The notes beneath the pieces were generated by a model, which saw only the letters and a program-made list of their open reading frames with translations, had not been told where the DNA came from and did not search any database. Of a stretch of DNA of 64,000 bases, positions 1 to 34,600 are shown piece after piece. Origin of the DNA: Datnioides undecimradiatus (taxonomy: Eukaryota > Chordata > Actinopteri > Lobotiformes > Datnioididae); contig WARS01000029.1 of the NCBI GenBank assembly GCA_008933995.1, forward strand, positions 19,375,511 through 19,439,510, read 5' to 3'. The translations under genes were made by a program, and so were the position numbers. The stretch's first letter is position 1. Every line of letters starts with the position of its first letter.

Positions 1-56
1 AGATGTTTGGTCTTTAAAGACAAAATGCAGTGAAATGTTTTTGAAACATTCTCTAC

Positions 57-997
57 CTTTTCCTCCAGATTTTTAATCTTGATTTTCTGGTTGTCAAGCT
101 GATCATGTTGCTCCCTCACAGCTCTCAGCAGATTGGTGATGGTTTTCTCTTGAGCTTCAATCACCTCCTGAAAATGGCATGATAACAACATTTGTCCACT
201 GTAACTATACATCTTGGATTTTACATTTAAAGGGTAGCTGTTGAATCACCAAACTGATCAAATTGATAAGTGCTGCAATTTCTCTGTAATGCCCAGAAAT
301 AATTTAAATGACATGTACATTTATTTAACCTAGTTTAGTGTAGTTTAATATATTTATTTCTACTATTAACTTGGGGAAACGGTTGGTGCAGTTTTCATTT
401 GCCCCCCTTCTGATCCATTTTGTCATGCAGTCTTTGAGGAGTCACATCAGTGTATCAGCTCCTTACCTTGAGTGTTGTGATTTCACTAAGCTGGTCAGCA
501 GGTACCATGCTCTGTGAGAGTCCCTTCAACCTCTCCTCGAGGCTCCCCACCTTGCTCTGTAGCTGTGTGCGCTCCTGCAGAATGCTGTTGATCTTAGAGT
601 TGATTTCCAGCGACAGGTTTTTGATCTCCTCGTTGTTTGCCTTCAAGAAATTGGTGGTCTTCTTCAGCTCCTCCTCTTCCTCCTTGATCTCTGACGTGAC
701 CACCGAGAGCTGGTAGAAGGACCGGTCAAAAATGTTCAACTTTTGGAAGATGTCGTTGATTTGGGCTTTGGTCTTGTGGACAAACTCCCGTAAACTTTGG
801 CCTAGCTGAAGGAGGCCATTTGCAAGTAGACGAACATCATCCAGCATCGCAAAGCGAGACTTTGCCTCAGTCGGGCTTGGTGCTGCTGTAAAGACCTGGT
901 AGGGCAGGGTGTGGTACTCTTCTGTACCTAAGGACTCCAGAGGAACAGCAGCAGTTGAACTAGCTAGCAGCAGCAACAGGCAACACAGCCTCATCAT
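57..997 (-). CDS. angptl3: Angiopoietin-like 3, coding exons 1-2 (partial; continues beyond left edge)
   Basis: Exon 1 runs 997 to 467 (177 codons) and exon 2 runs 167 to 57 (37 codons); the donors read CAAG|GTAAGG and AAAG|GTAGAG, and the exon 2 acceptor is TTTCAG. Both exons are in phase 0, giving 214 residues here. A hydrophobic signal peptide (about residues 1-17, CCLLLLLASS) is followed by the segment FAMLDDVRLLANGLLQLGQS and by FVHKTKAQINDIFQKLN, which are strongly characteristic of the N-terminal lipase-inhibitory region of ANGPTL3. The rest of exons 1 and 2 is Glu/Lys-rich coiled coil. The C-terminal fibrinogen-like domain must lie left of base 1. The protein family is secreted by liver and inhibits lipoprotein lipase and endothelial lipase, the former together with ANGPTL8. 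The gene lies antisense inside a dock7 intron. ANGPTL4 is the main alternative, but the N-terminal motif and the antisense nesting in dock7 favour ANGPTL3. Confidence 0.96.
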
Positions 998-1163
998 GAC
1001 TTTCTTGTCCAGTTCTAGATTGTGGAATATTCTTCAAAGCAGTGCTTCACTGCTCTTACTTTCCTAGATTTTGTGCTCCTCTCAACGATCTTTTCCCTTC
1101 CCCTGGCTGTAACCTAGACTTCCTTGCTGTTTAAATGATGTGAGAGCAGCAGGCTGCCCTGTG

Positions 1164-1213
1164 TTATATACTGCCCTCTCAGTAGAGGGGGGGGGCATTA
1201 GCTGATCATTAAA
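1164..1213 (-). promoter_or_regulatory. angptl3: Candidate angptl3 core promoter: TATA box and HNF1-like site
   Basis: On the minus strand TATATAA occupies 1170-1164, about 167 bases upstream of the angptl3 ATG at 997, so transcription would begin near 1135-1140 with a 5' leader of about 140 bases. About 30 bases further upstream, 1213-1201 reads TTTAATGATCAGC, an imperfect match (three mismatches) to the HNF1 palindrome GTTAATNATTAAC. ANGPTL3 is known to be liver-restricted and HNF1-dependent, so the placement is plausible. The TATA box is seen directly; the HNF1 assignment is inference. Confidence 0.45.
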
Positions 1214-2614
1214 CCCTACTATGTTTTAGCTCTGTACCCTACCTCCTCCCAAATCCCCCTCGAGCCCTCCCTCTCCTGAACAAACAAATCACAGCAGTGA
1301 GCAAATGACATATACACCCCCCCCCCCCTTCTCTACTACCCATTTAACCCCAATCCCCTCTCCATACCACACCCTACCCTGTTCTCCATCTGTGGTGCAG
1401 AGCTTTAGCTGATCAGCAGAAAGCCAACAATGGCCATCACAGGTTTTTGATGGATCGTCAGTCTGATCAATCTCAAACCTTATAACCCTGCACACACTTG
1501 GCTCTGATTGATAATGCTGTGTGTAATTAATGCTCTTGAGTTTGATTTAGTATCCTGCTGAATCAGCCTAGCACCAGGCTCTCTTTCGCTCTCTCCCTCC
1601 TCCTCTCTTTGCGTGGGGAGGGGAGTGAGCCTGTCGTCTATGCCAGGGTTGAGCTTCTGGGCATGAATGATGTTGGAGAGTTTGGACAGTGTGTACTCAT
1701 CATCTTGGTTTTATTGCTCAGCGCTGTCATTTTTTTTCAAGTTTGTCATGTCTTGTGTGATATTTTTCAATGCCACCAGACATGAAATCGGGAATGTATA
1801 GCTTACTGATTAGCTTGCAGCTTTTAAAGGATCATTCCTGTGCACTGAGTCCTGTCGTAAAAAGCAATCTTTATGGGGAATTCTCAGTAAGTTGTTTCAC
1901 GCAGGCTTGCAATGTTGGTAAAATATGTTTACCTTCAGCCAGAGAGGGGGAGAAACTAATCAGTGAAATGACTTGGTGTGGTATTTAATTGGAATATAAA
2001 TATTTATACTTTAGGCACTCAATCCTCTGTGGTTCCCAACCTCCTAAAATAAGCTTGTAGTGTGAAAAAGGTCCTCCAACGTGACCTAAGAATGTCATGC
2101 AGTCGTTACATTTTTTTTTTTAGATAATTAAAGCTTAAAAATGGTTCTTGTTCATACAGGCGTGGATGCATTTCTGTGTGCATCCTCTGCGGTGTTTTGC
2201 GGTTTATTGCTATTGTTTAAGTTATATATTTTCATTGGTTAGCTGTTTAGTCACTTTGTATTGCCAAGGAAAAGAATATGATATATTTTAACAGAAAATA
2301 CCGACACGTCCAGCTCATTGCCTCTGGTTAGCTTTAGATTAGGACAGGAACATTTTCTGGCTGTTGCAATGCACCTTAAAATCCTACATAGTCCTCTTAA
2401 TGAGCTTTCCCTAGTAATTTGCGGTTACAGGAATGGATTACCTCAGTTCTCAGCAGTGAAGGACTGCTGCTTTTTCATATGAACGGGGCAGAAAGAAAGG
2501 GTCCTATGGAAAAGAAAAATTTGGCCACGGATTCAGTGAATGTGCCAGGAATTTGCTTTGTCAGCATAAAGCTGGGAATGATTTTCAGTATCCTCCATGC
2601 CAGCCCAGTGGTTT

Positions 2615-2705
2615 GCATTGTGGCTTAACAGTTAGGGGTCTGAACCTAACATGTCCTGCTGGGGCCTCTGTGAAGCTGCCATGTTCATGCCCAAGTTCAA
2701 ATTTG
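2615..2705 (+). repeat. Possible tRNA-derived SINE remnant
   Basis: A box-A-like TGGCTTAACAG near 2621 is followed about 70 bases later by a box-B-like AAGTTCAAATTT near 2691. The spacing is long and the match is weak, so this is only a tentative call of a decayed SINE head. Confidence 0.2.
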
Positions 2706-4129
2706 CGCAGGAATTTTTTAGTAGGATGTCCGTTACAGTTACTGTCTTTGTGGTTAGTTTTCACTTTGTGCATACTGCTGTATCTGTAGTTATAATGATT
2801 CTTAACATGCATGCTATCCCTTAGTCCTGAGAAACTCTTCTAGTGACCCATTCATCACCTCTTGTGTTGACCCCTGGTTGAAAGCAGTGTTCTGATAATG
2901 TGGTGTGAGTCAGTCCTTTGTTCCATGGATGCGGATGCCTTCAACCACCGCCCCATCTTTTGTTAATCACAAGGTGAAAACGCACGCTCTATTGTAACAT
3001 CTAATTGGCTGAGTCTGTCATTATATGGTGGGATGAGGCCCTTTGTGGAAGAACATGATTTTTTTGATTAAGCTGCACTTAAACAGATCTCCAGCACTTT
3101 GACCAGTGTTACTCTATTTATTTGATTCAGAGTTTTTAAAACAGAGTTTATGTACCCATAGCATCTTTTCAGCCTTTTGAAATTCTATAACATCAGTTTT
3201 TTAGTATCAGCGTGGCCCCTTTTTGCATGCTCTCAACTACTGGAGAATGGCTTTTTCTCCTGACCTGTTGGTGAAAAACACATGCTGGTCTATGTTTAGA
3301 GTCAGTAAATAATGACTTTGTCCCCTTATGTAGCCTCTGGGATCAGAATGGGGAAGGTGGGTAGCTCTCATATCGAAGTTGGAAGTACCTGTGGAGTTTT
3401 TTTCATAGTGTCCATGCGTACAGATAATTAAAGTTTAATCTCTTGAGAAGAACTGACTAATTATTGAAACAGCCATTTGTGATCAAATGAGTATTTTAAG
3501 TCTGGGGTCTATTTCTGCTCAAATCCAACAACTGTGAGGCTTCCGTTTTATTTGCAAAGACATGCTAGTTCCTGGGTAGCAGATGAAGGGAACGAGTGAA
3601 ATCTTATCAGACTGGAGAGATTCCCACGCCTTTTTGTCAGTTGTGGTTCCAGCTGTGGTCCCTGTGGGGCCATCCCCCACAGACTTGACTACGTCATTGC
3701 GGTTTGTCAGCTGATCCTGGGTTACTTTTCACTTCCTATTATGAGCCCTCCTCCTCTTCCCAATAGTGTAGTAACCAGTGTTATTGACCGTTTTTTTTGT
3801 AATATCAACTAAGGTGCACCGTACAGTTTATGTTGGTAGAAAGTTCTTTGTTATGTAATACACTGGATGAGTGAGTGGGAGAACAACCCCTCTTTGCACA
3901 TCAAATTATTTCATAATTGTGTTTTTAGATAGACAGTAACAGTTCTCACGCCTATCTGAAAAATGTACTTGTATGTATTTGTAATGTATTTTTCAGGTAG
4001 CTGCACCTCCCAGAGTTATTGACAGGCCAAGGCTCCTGTATTTGCCGGTTGCCGGATGTTTCACCTACCGTGGTGGCCTTGCCCTCTTACATGTATCAGT
4101 AACTCAGTAACTAGGTCAGCAACTTTCAG

Positions 4130-4180
4130 AGACCCTTGGCTCAGACATCAGAGTAGGAGGTCATGGGTTAAATTCCACAC
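4130..4180 (+). repeat. Possible tRNA-derived SINE remnant
   Basis: TGGCTCAGACATC near 4137 resembles a pol III box A, and GGGTTAAATTCC at 4165-4176 differs from box B (GGTTCRANYCC) at one core position. The A-B spacing is about 30 bases, normal for tRNA-derived short interspersed elements. No tail or target duplication was identified. Confidence 0.35.
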
Positions 4181-4299
4181 AGTGAAGGGAAAGGACATAC
4201 AGTGCTGCTTGGAACGCTGTCAATCCTATAGAATTTTCCGTATTATTGCATTACTCAGACCTCAGATGACATTAGGGCAGAATGATCCAACATTAATCA

Positions 4300-5015
4300 T
4301 CTTTGTTTGGAAAGAGTATATGAACTTTTGCTTTTAGGACCTGGTGTGACCCCCCCTTAAGCGATCTTTACTACCAAATGTTTAACTTATGTAACTGTGG
4401 TTCAGTCGCGCACGTTGGCTCGAGGGAATGTTGGCCCGTTCCTCTACAAAACTTCTTCAGCTCGGTGATGGTGGTAGGCTTCCGTGCATGAACTTACTTC
4501 AAGGCTTTTATTATTGAGTCAAGGTCTGGACTTTGACTTGGTTATCCCAAAACAATTCATGGTTTTAAACAGTTTTTAGGGGACTTTAGACACTTGTTCA
4601 GTTTTCATTTAACTCCGTGCTTCTCATTTGAACCAAAAAGTTATACTTTGTACTCACCCTTCCCCTGAACAGTCATTCCATAACCTTGTGGTTCATCCAT
4701 ATCATCAAGTAAACTTTAAACAGGCGGCAATGTTCTTATAGAGTAGTGGCATTCTCATTACTATTCTACCATACACACCATTTTTTGGTTTTATGGGTGT
4801 TTGTTGATGGACTCATGAACATTAACAAAGCCCATAGATCTTTAGATGTTACCCCGGGGTTCTTGTGACCTCCTGGAGTATCTCAGTATTGATCTTAGAG
4901 TTATTTAAGTTGGATGGCTATTAATCAGGAAAGTAACAATGGTGATAAATATCCTCTAGTTGCCTATGATGGTTTGGTGAATGTCTAAAGGGTTCACATA
5001 TTTTCAAGCATCGCT
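4300..5015 (-). mobile_element. Decayed Tc1/mariner-like DNA transposon remnant
   Basis: The text from about 4305 to 5013 follows, in order, the layout of a very common teleost Tc1-like element read antisense to its transposase. The terminal 'tatgaacttttgcttt...tggtgtgaccccc' segment is followed by 'ttggcccgttcctctaca' (4430), 'caaggtctggactttgactt' (4520), 'aaccaaaaagtt' (4631), 'acacaccattttttggtttt' (4773), 'gactcatgaacattaac' (4811), 'ttaccccggggttcttgtga' (4850) and the far end 'ggttcacatattttcaagc' (4990). Full-length relatives are well over 1 kb, so this copy has large internal deletions, and it has no open transposase frame. It sits in the dock7 intron between angptl3 and the exon at 5470. 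The family assignment is from memory of the consensus. Confidence 0.75.
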
Positions 5016-5469
5016 GCATGTGATTACTGATTACCTTGCAGTATTATCAAATATAACGTGAATATTAAACCCACCTGTCATTTACAAAATAGTTGTTAAT
5101 AGAAAGCACAAGCTGTTGATATTTATTAGAGTTTTGGGTTCTGTTCTATGCTGTAAAACATCCTTTTACCTCAGACCTCAAACTGATGAAGAGGAAAATA
5201 CATGTAAAGAATATAGATACAAATACCTCCTTAGTTTATTACACAAGTGCATTATTTATTGAGTTCTGCAAAACTAACCTAACTAACCATATGTATTATA
5301 ATTAATATAAAATGTAATATTTTCCTTTGGATGTTTGATGTTTAACGTAAGATGCCTGTTTTGTGCATTTTACACATTAACTCAACACTTTTGTGTCACT
5401 TATATAACATAATTAATGATGCGACTTGTTTTCTCTGTTTTTGTGTCTGTGCACATGTCTCACCCGTAG

Positions 5470-28143
<22,674 letters not shown>

Positions 28144-28975
28144 AGATGAAGAGAATACAGGCACACACACACACACACACGCGCGTGCACGCACACACAC
28201 ATATGTATACCCTTGCACACACACACACAACAGAAATTGCAATATTAATTTATTCTTGAGTGTAAATAGGAGTGTCTTCAAAGTTGGTCAGTGTTTCGGA
28301 GGGTGTGCTAAAGGAAAGGCTAAACGTGTTGCAGCTCGGTACGTCATTCCAGTGTCTTAAGTTGTTTACAGACAAACTGTTACACAATCAGAGGGACGAA
28401 CAAGTGGATCTTAAAGATTAAAGAGATACCTTGGCATTTAGAATTTTTCTTTTGCTGACCATTTGTCCCACGTGGGAATGAGTCTTTAGGCTTGTCCCTT
28501 TGCAGCCTTTTTAAAAAAAAAAAGCTAAATAATGTCAGCCTTCACCTTTAAACCTACAGAATCTGCTGGATGTAAACCAACAAGCCACTGAATATGAAGA
28601 ATGCTCTGAGATCCCTTTATTAGTTACTCACAGTGCCAAAAAAGCAAACATTTTATTTGTTCTACAGAAAAGGTACAATTTTAAAAGTCAAGGTGTCTAT
28701 TTAATTATGTACTATGTGTCAAAAATCTGTATTCAATTTCATGTGTGCACTTTTTTTATTACGGTGTAGCAATGCATTTTACAACTTGAAAGTTTATGTA
28801 ATTCAAAAAATGAAAACATGCAAAAAACGGTACCATTATTTATCATGATGCTTTATTACCATTTTGAGTTGGAAAGAACGTTTGAAAGTTAGGTACTTTA
28901 AACATCCTTGTATAATTTTATGTAGTTTTGTTTTATTTTAAATATTTTACTAAATAAATATTTTAATGTTCAGTT
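28144..28975 (+). other. dock7: dock7 3' UTR with poly(A) signal
   Basis: After the TGA there is a CA/CG-rich microsatellite at 28161-28200, then AT-rich sequence typical of a 3' UTR. A canonical AATAAA at 28953-28958, followed by T/GT-rich sequence, is the best candidate cleavage signal, giving a UTR of about 0.83 kb. Confidence 0.55.
28161..28200. repeat. (CA)n/(CG) compound microsatellite in dock7 3' UTR
   Basis: CA repeats with a short CGCGCGTGCACG interruption, starting 18 bases after the dock7 stop codon. Confidence 0.95.
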
Positions 28976-30160
28976 GGTTTTTGCCAGCGACCTCCTCGTT
29001 TCCTAATGTGTTATTTTTCCGTTTATGTAGGATTAATGTTAGTGTTGGAGACAAGAACTCAGTAAACTGTGTAAAAAGAGTGAAAAGGATCGGCCGTGAA
29101 GGTAAAAACTTTATTGCTTATAGTATGAACCTGCCAATAATAATATAATTACAGCTGGAATGAGGTACACTTCAAAGGACACAACACACTTATTGAGGCT
29201 GTTGTCACATTATATTACACCGAAGCTTGAAACACTTCAAATCCCAAACGTTGCTCCTTCCCGAGGATAAATGATTGACGGTAAAGTAACTGAACGTGGC
29301 CCATAAAGGGCGTTCACTCACAAAAACAACTAAATAACTGACTCAATCCCTGAAACCATGGCTGGAACCTCAGAAGAACGTCACCTCTGCTGAATATGTA
29401 AAACTACACAGACGTTTAATACCTAACCATAATTTTCACCTGCAAAGCCATATCATATTACTAATTACATAAGACAGTGAAAACACCAGACAACTGTAAA
29501 GCTCGACTGACAGGAAAAGTCAGTATTTGAGGATTCACAGCGTCCATTAGCACAAAACAAGCTCTGAGCGCAAAGTCCTGACGGTGTTCTGCCATCATCC
29601 ATATTCCTTCAGCTTGTCTTTGCTGATCTCGATCCTAGACTTGCTTTCTCGATCTTGCTAGTCGTCTCAATCTGTCCCAGCCCAGTCTCCGTTCTGTCCT
29701 GATAGCTGCTCAAATGTTTGGTGGTGGTTTAACTTTTCCCAATCAAACTTTCTGACAGAGTCAGCAGAAAAGCAGAACAGCAGGTGGGTCGTCTTTGACC
29801 CTTCCCTGATTCAAGAAGCCTTTTAAAGAACACATCCAGATTTGCACATTAACATATGCAAACTATTACACGCTAAGTTACATATGAAAGATATATAAGG
29901 CAGTTTTTATATAACCTGATAGTTTACTGAGGGAATATACACTTGTAGGAGTTGATGTTTGTGAATTGGCACCTTAAAGAAGCTTCTGATGTCAGGCCCG
30001 AGTGACGAAGTCAGCACCCTGCATAAACAATGAGTATTAACAGAACCAGCAACAGATGGACAAACATCTAATGTGTGTCAAGCTTAACATTTTAGTGTGT
30101 CTGTGTAAAAAATATGGCATTATTGTAAATGTTACAAGTCCTGCATAGATGGCAACAGTT
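28976..30160. other. Intergenic spacer between convergent dock7 and usp1
   Basis: No exon or RNA gene can be supported. A second minus-strand AATAAA exists at 29115-29110, which could serve as a distal usp1 poly(A) signal. The rest is unique AT-rich DNA. Confidence 0.5.
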
Positions 30161-30885
30161 TCAGGCTTCAGATTTATTCAGAAAAATATTTGTACATAAA
30201 AACTTTTGTGAACAAAGAATCAGTGCAAAGTGGAAAGTTGATTCGGGAGGTGGACGAAGGCGTTCCTCAGAGCTAGAGATAATGTTACAAAGGGAAATCT
30301 GCAGCGTGTCCAAATGTTTCGTCTCACTTGGCTTTCAGTTGCTCGATCGGTTTCAAATACACCAGCACCGACAGTCTCCTGTAACTGCAGATTCACGGGC
30401 TGCAGAAATGTTGTTGACAAGACGAGGGGGAAAAAAAGACATTTCCAACATTTTGTATTTTCATTCAAATACATTTTAGTTCAAAAGTGCTTTTCCAAAT
30501 TATAAAAAGGGAAATTCATACAAATTCAGGAGGAAACATTACAATGAGTGAAAAAGTATCAAAGCCAGTGTGTCAAAAAAAAAAAGGCGGGCCACTGTAT
30601 TTAGTTTACAGAAGCAAGAATCAAAATAAAAATATAAAGTCACAAAACACAAAGACAAATCCCTGTTCGCCTGCACGCGAGTCCACGAGTAGCTTTGGTC
30701 CCCCAGTGAGACCTGACTGCTGGAGTTTGGGTTCCTGGGCTAAAAAGTATATTATTCAGGTGCCAATATGGCAGCCACAGTATTTTTGGCACCATTCGTT
30801 GTATTGACAAATACAACTGCCCTCTGTCTCGGTGCTCAGACTGGCACAACCCCCCCTGAGTCATCAGCTGCTGCGATGCTTGGTG
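30161..30885 (-). other. usp1: usp1 3' UTR with poly(A) signal
   Basis: The usp1 stop codon ends at 30886. On the minus strand the first canonical AATAAA I find downstream is at 30178-30173, implying a 3' UTR of about 0.7 kb. The stretch contains A-rich runs and no convincing open frame. Confidence 0.5.
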
Positions 30886-31663
30886 TTAGCGTCCAGGTTG
30901 GGGCATCCTTCTGTAGAACAGCAGGTAAGGTGTTGACGAGGAGCACGTCTCAGGAGAGCAGGCTCGCAGGAACTCCTCCTCCTCAAACAAACGCACCTCA
31001 GAGTCGTCAAACAGCAGCCATTTGCCCTCATATTCAAGGAGGTTGTTCGCAGCCTGCTGCTCTGTGGCCTCCACCCCACTGCAGGGAGTCACCGATGCCT
31101 CCTCTCCTACTCCGGGCTCCTTTTTAAGTCCTGCCTCAGTGGTTTGGCCCAGGCTGTCGTTGGTTTTTCTCCGTTTGGATCCCTCTGTTGATCCACTGCC
31201 GGCTGCTTTCTCTGTTTGCTTGCTGCTGCTCCCAAGGTCGTAACTGGACAAGCTCCTCTGGCCCCCCAAGAGTCCGACCCCACCCTCTGACAGCTTCTTG
31301 GCTGCTGTTTTGCTGCTAGCCAAAGCTGCGCCTCTCCTTGCACTTAGGCTGAACGACACCTCTCCATCGTCGTAGTCCAGCACTTCGTCTTTCACCCGCG
31401 TTTCCTCTTTACTTTCTTTCTCCTCCTCCTCCTCCGTTTTTCTGTCCCGTAGACAGAGCTTTATATCTTTCAGATCAGACATGCGGACGTAGGCGGTGTA
31501 GTGGCCGCTGCTGATGGTGACGCCGCTGTGCATGACCACAGCAAACAGCTGATAGTGCTGACCCTTAGTGGACGACGGCCGTGTGCACCACTCCTCCAGA
31601 GACAAGGTCAGAGGGGTCTGCAAGGGAGTGTTGACTTTAGACAGACCTGCATACGGGTCCAGT
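30886..31663 (-). CDS. usp1: usp1 last exon: His box, autocleavage site and C-terminus
   Basis: This exon encodes the catalytic His (SSGHYTAY), an acidic insert, then GVGLLGGQRS, in which the Gly-Gly (about residues 694-695) corresponds to the site where USP1 is known to cleave itself to switch the enzyme off. Downstream LLEYEGKWLLFDDSEVR carries the catalytic acid region, and STPYLLFYRRM is the end of the USP fold. The residues between the His box and LLEYEG are a family-specific insert, low in complexity. This exon is already counted in the usp1 entry. Confidence 0.93.
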
Positions 31664-34600
31664 CTGGGAGGAACAGAGGCAGAGGGGAGTTAACATCTGA
31701 GTGCACTGCAGGACAGACTCACATCTACAGTATTCTGAATGAAGGTAATGAAATAAAACTGGACAGTGAATGTGCTGACAGTGCATTCGCTCACTCCAAA
31801 CTGTTGGCAGAGAAGCGCTTCAGGTGAATGGTGATCACTTCAGGGGTTTTGTCGAACAGCAGACTTCTCTCAGCCTCTGTGTAATGATGGCACGTCTCGC
31901 AGAAGTATTTGTCCTCCCCGACGATGCGCTCCACTGAGGCAAACTGGCCAATGGCCCATTTCAAAGTCTTCAGCTCTGGTTTAGGATCAGGAGAAACTGG
32001 GAAAAGACAGAATAGAAGTTATTTAATCCTGCTGCTAGTTTTTAACTGGATTGTGGTCAGAGAGGAAGAAGACATTATATATTATACTCTGTTTCCATGT
32101 TAATTGCTGAAATGTGCAGTCATTATAAATGATTTCCTTGATTAGCTAAATTAGTAATGGCATGACCTGCCTTCAGTGAATCACAGCTCAGGGCACAGTT
32201 TAAATCCTCACCCTCAGAGAGGTTGTCTGGGCTGCTGGGTTGATCGTCGAGCACTGGCACGCTGATGTCCTGGAAGTCTTCTCTCCTCTCCGTGAAGCTC
32301 TCACACTCCAGGCAGCGAGTCCTCAGGACCAGTTGGCCCTGGAACAAGTGCTCCATCAGGTCCAGGCCCTCTGAATCTAACAGAGACGCAGAGAGACACG
32401 GCTATGTGATCTGTCAGATTTAATGTCTGGAGACATGTACTGATGCCATCTGATTTCCCAGGGCAGAGGTTAAATTCAGCCAGCAGGAATCTAGTGTTTC
32501 CTGTTTTCCCTTCTTGCCCTTTAACTTTCTGTTTCAACACTTTGAAGCTGCTTTTAAAATAAGATAACCCATTAAGAAAGAAGCCAGTACCATGTGAAAG
32601 GCTCTGTGAGGCCCAGCAGATAACTTGGCTTAATTGCTGTGAAAACAATTTTACTCTTGAATATAAATTAAAAAGGCAAATCTTTGAATTAAATACTGTG
32701 CCCATCTCCTTAATTCTCTATTTTGCATAATTGACCAACCTGTCAATGTATGAGCTTGGAATTTATCAGTTCTACTTCATGTATTCTTCATTTCCTGCAC
32801 AAATATATCACCCATTATAAATTTATACTAATTAAATTCATCTTGCTTTCTGGCTTACACGTGCTGCCTATGACCCATTCCTCTTACAGCAGCGATTTCA
32901 TACCTTGAGATTTAAGTGCCGTCTTGTCTTCGGCCATGTTTGTTTGGGACCTGTCCTCGCTGGTCTTCTCGTGCTGACTTTGATCGTCAGCCCGCGTGGC
33001 CTCTTGCTCCGGTTTGATTTGGTTCTTCACAGTGGAGCAGCTGATCTTGCCCACACTGCGGAACTTGGAGAAAATGCTTGGTTGTTTCCCAGATGGTCTC
33101 AGCCAGCTCAGCTTCGCCCTCTTCTTTCGTTTTCCCTCTGCCTCTTTAGGTTGCTTCTCACCTTTGTCCTCACCGTCACTCCCTCCTTCGCCCTCCCTGT
33201 GTGGCTTCTTCTTCCCTTCCTCTTCTGCCTCCCCCTCTCTGTCCTTGTCTTGGGTGCTGTCAATTGTGATGTCACTGGAGGACCTTCTTTTGGAGCGAGT
33301 GAGGGGTTTAGTTCTCGTGTCTACGTCCGAGTCAGACTTCTTAGACTTCACAGATTTGGGCTTCTTCTTGGCGTTTCCCACTTCAGTGTCACTCTTTCTC
33401 TTGCCGCTGACTTGGCCGTCATCTTCGGTGGGAGTTTTGGATTCTGCTTCAGAGCTGCTGGAATCCAAATGGACGCCGTTCTCAGTCTTAACCTCAGGCA
33501 CTTCGCCCTCCTTCTCCACCTCCTGTTCCTTCCTGATGGTGTCACAAGCCTCTTGGATGTATCCCAGGATGCACTGCAGCACCTCCTGGGCGTCATGCTG
33601 AAGATAGCCTTCATACATGGGGTTCAGCTGCCTGTAACACAACAGTTTGGGTTTAACGACTATAACAAATTAGGGGATACCATACTATTTGAATGTATAA
33701 GACCAGCCCCTTTAAACACAGTCTGTAGTTCAAAATTAGCACGCAGTTACCTGAGTGTGTGGAGTATTTTGCGAGGCGGAGTGGCGAGTTCTCCCTCGCT
33801 GAAGCTCTCTGGGTTTAACAGGAAGCCAGACTGCAGCTGCTCCACTGATGTTATCAGACTGTTGAAGCTTGCGAGGAGCTCGATTTGAGCTGGCAAAGCA
33901 TCAACAGCAGCTTCTGACTGCTGAGAACATGGAAGCAGAAATAAAATACAGGCTATGGAATGGATGAAATAAGAACAACATCTGTGTTTGATGACAAAAT
34001 ACTGTGCAATATGCCTAAAAAGCCATTGTTTGTAATTGTACATTTTTTTAATTAAAAATGTAATTTGTAGTGCACCAACCTCTTCACTTTTATTAGCTTC
34101 TTCCTTGGACTTTTCTTTTCTTTTAGATAGGCTGTACAGTTTCTTTATACCCTCTCTGAGCCCTGGGCAATAGTACAGCACCTGCAGGAGCAATCAAACA
34201 TCAAAATTAGTCACCTGTGGCTTCTTTACAAAGACTCCATCTGTACACAAAACTCAAAGGTTTTCCTGTATAAAACTTTCCAGGCAGGATCAGGGAAGAC
34301 ATGTAAAACATTCTGGATTCATTCATGAATAACGTATTAGCATTCATGACATTTATTTTCAGTACTTATCAGCGGTATATATCAATATCTCACAATACTA
34401 TCATACATTAAACATACAAAACAACATGGACAGGCAGCTGAAAACGGGTGGAAGGATCAATTTTAATTACAATTACAAATTAATTTGACATAAGGTCAGT
34501 GGTGGAGTGGAGTACAGGTCGCCCAATAGTGGATTATTAACATCTAGTGTAATTACAATTGTATATACATACATGAATGTCGTAGCCAAACAGCCAGTAA

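Larger units (their letters stand above)
1216..5469 (+). other. dock7 intron sequence flanking nested angptl3
   Basis: Upstream of angptl3 and before the first visible dock7 exon there is no supportable coding exon. The stretch contains a C homopolymer near 1316-1327, A/T-rich unique sequence, two weak tRNA-like short-element remnants and a decayed Tc1/mariner copy, each listed separately. The rest (for example 1500-2600, 2710-4120 and 5020-5460) shows nothing I can name. Confidence 0.6.

Noticed and set aside
4137..4176. A possible tRNA gene
   Set aside because: Only box A and box B look-alikes are present; no acceptor stem or cloverleaf can be formed, so at most it is a SINE remnant.
32905..33888. 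Plus-strand open frames of 327 and 201 codons
   Set aside because: They lie antisense to the Lys/Glu-rich usp1 exon 32904-33631, whose biased composition removes stops on the other strand; the minus-strand reading is clearly USP1.
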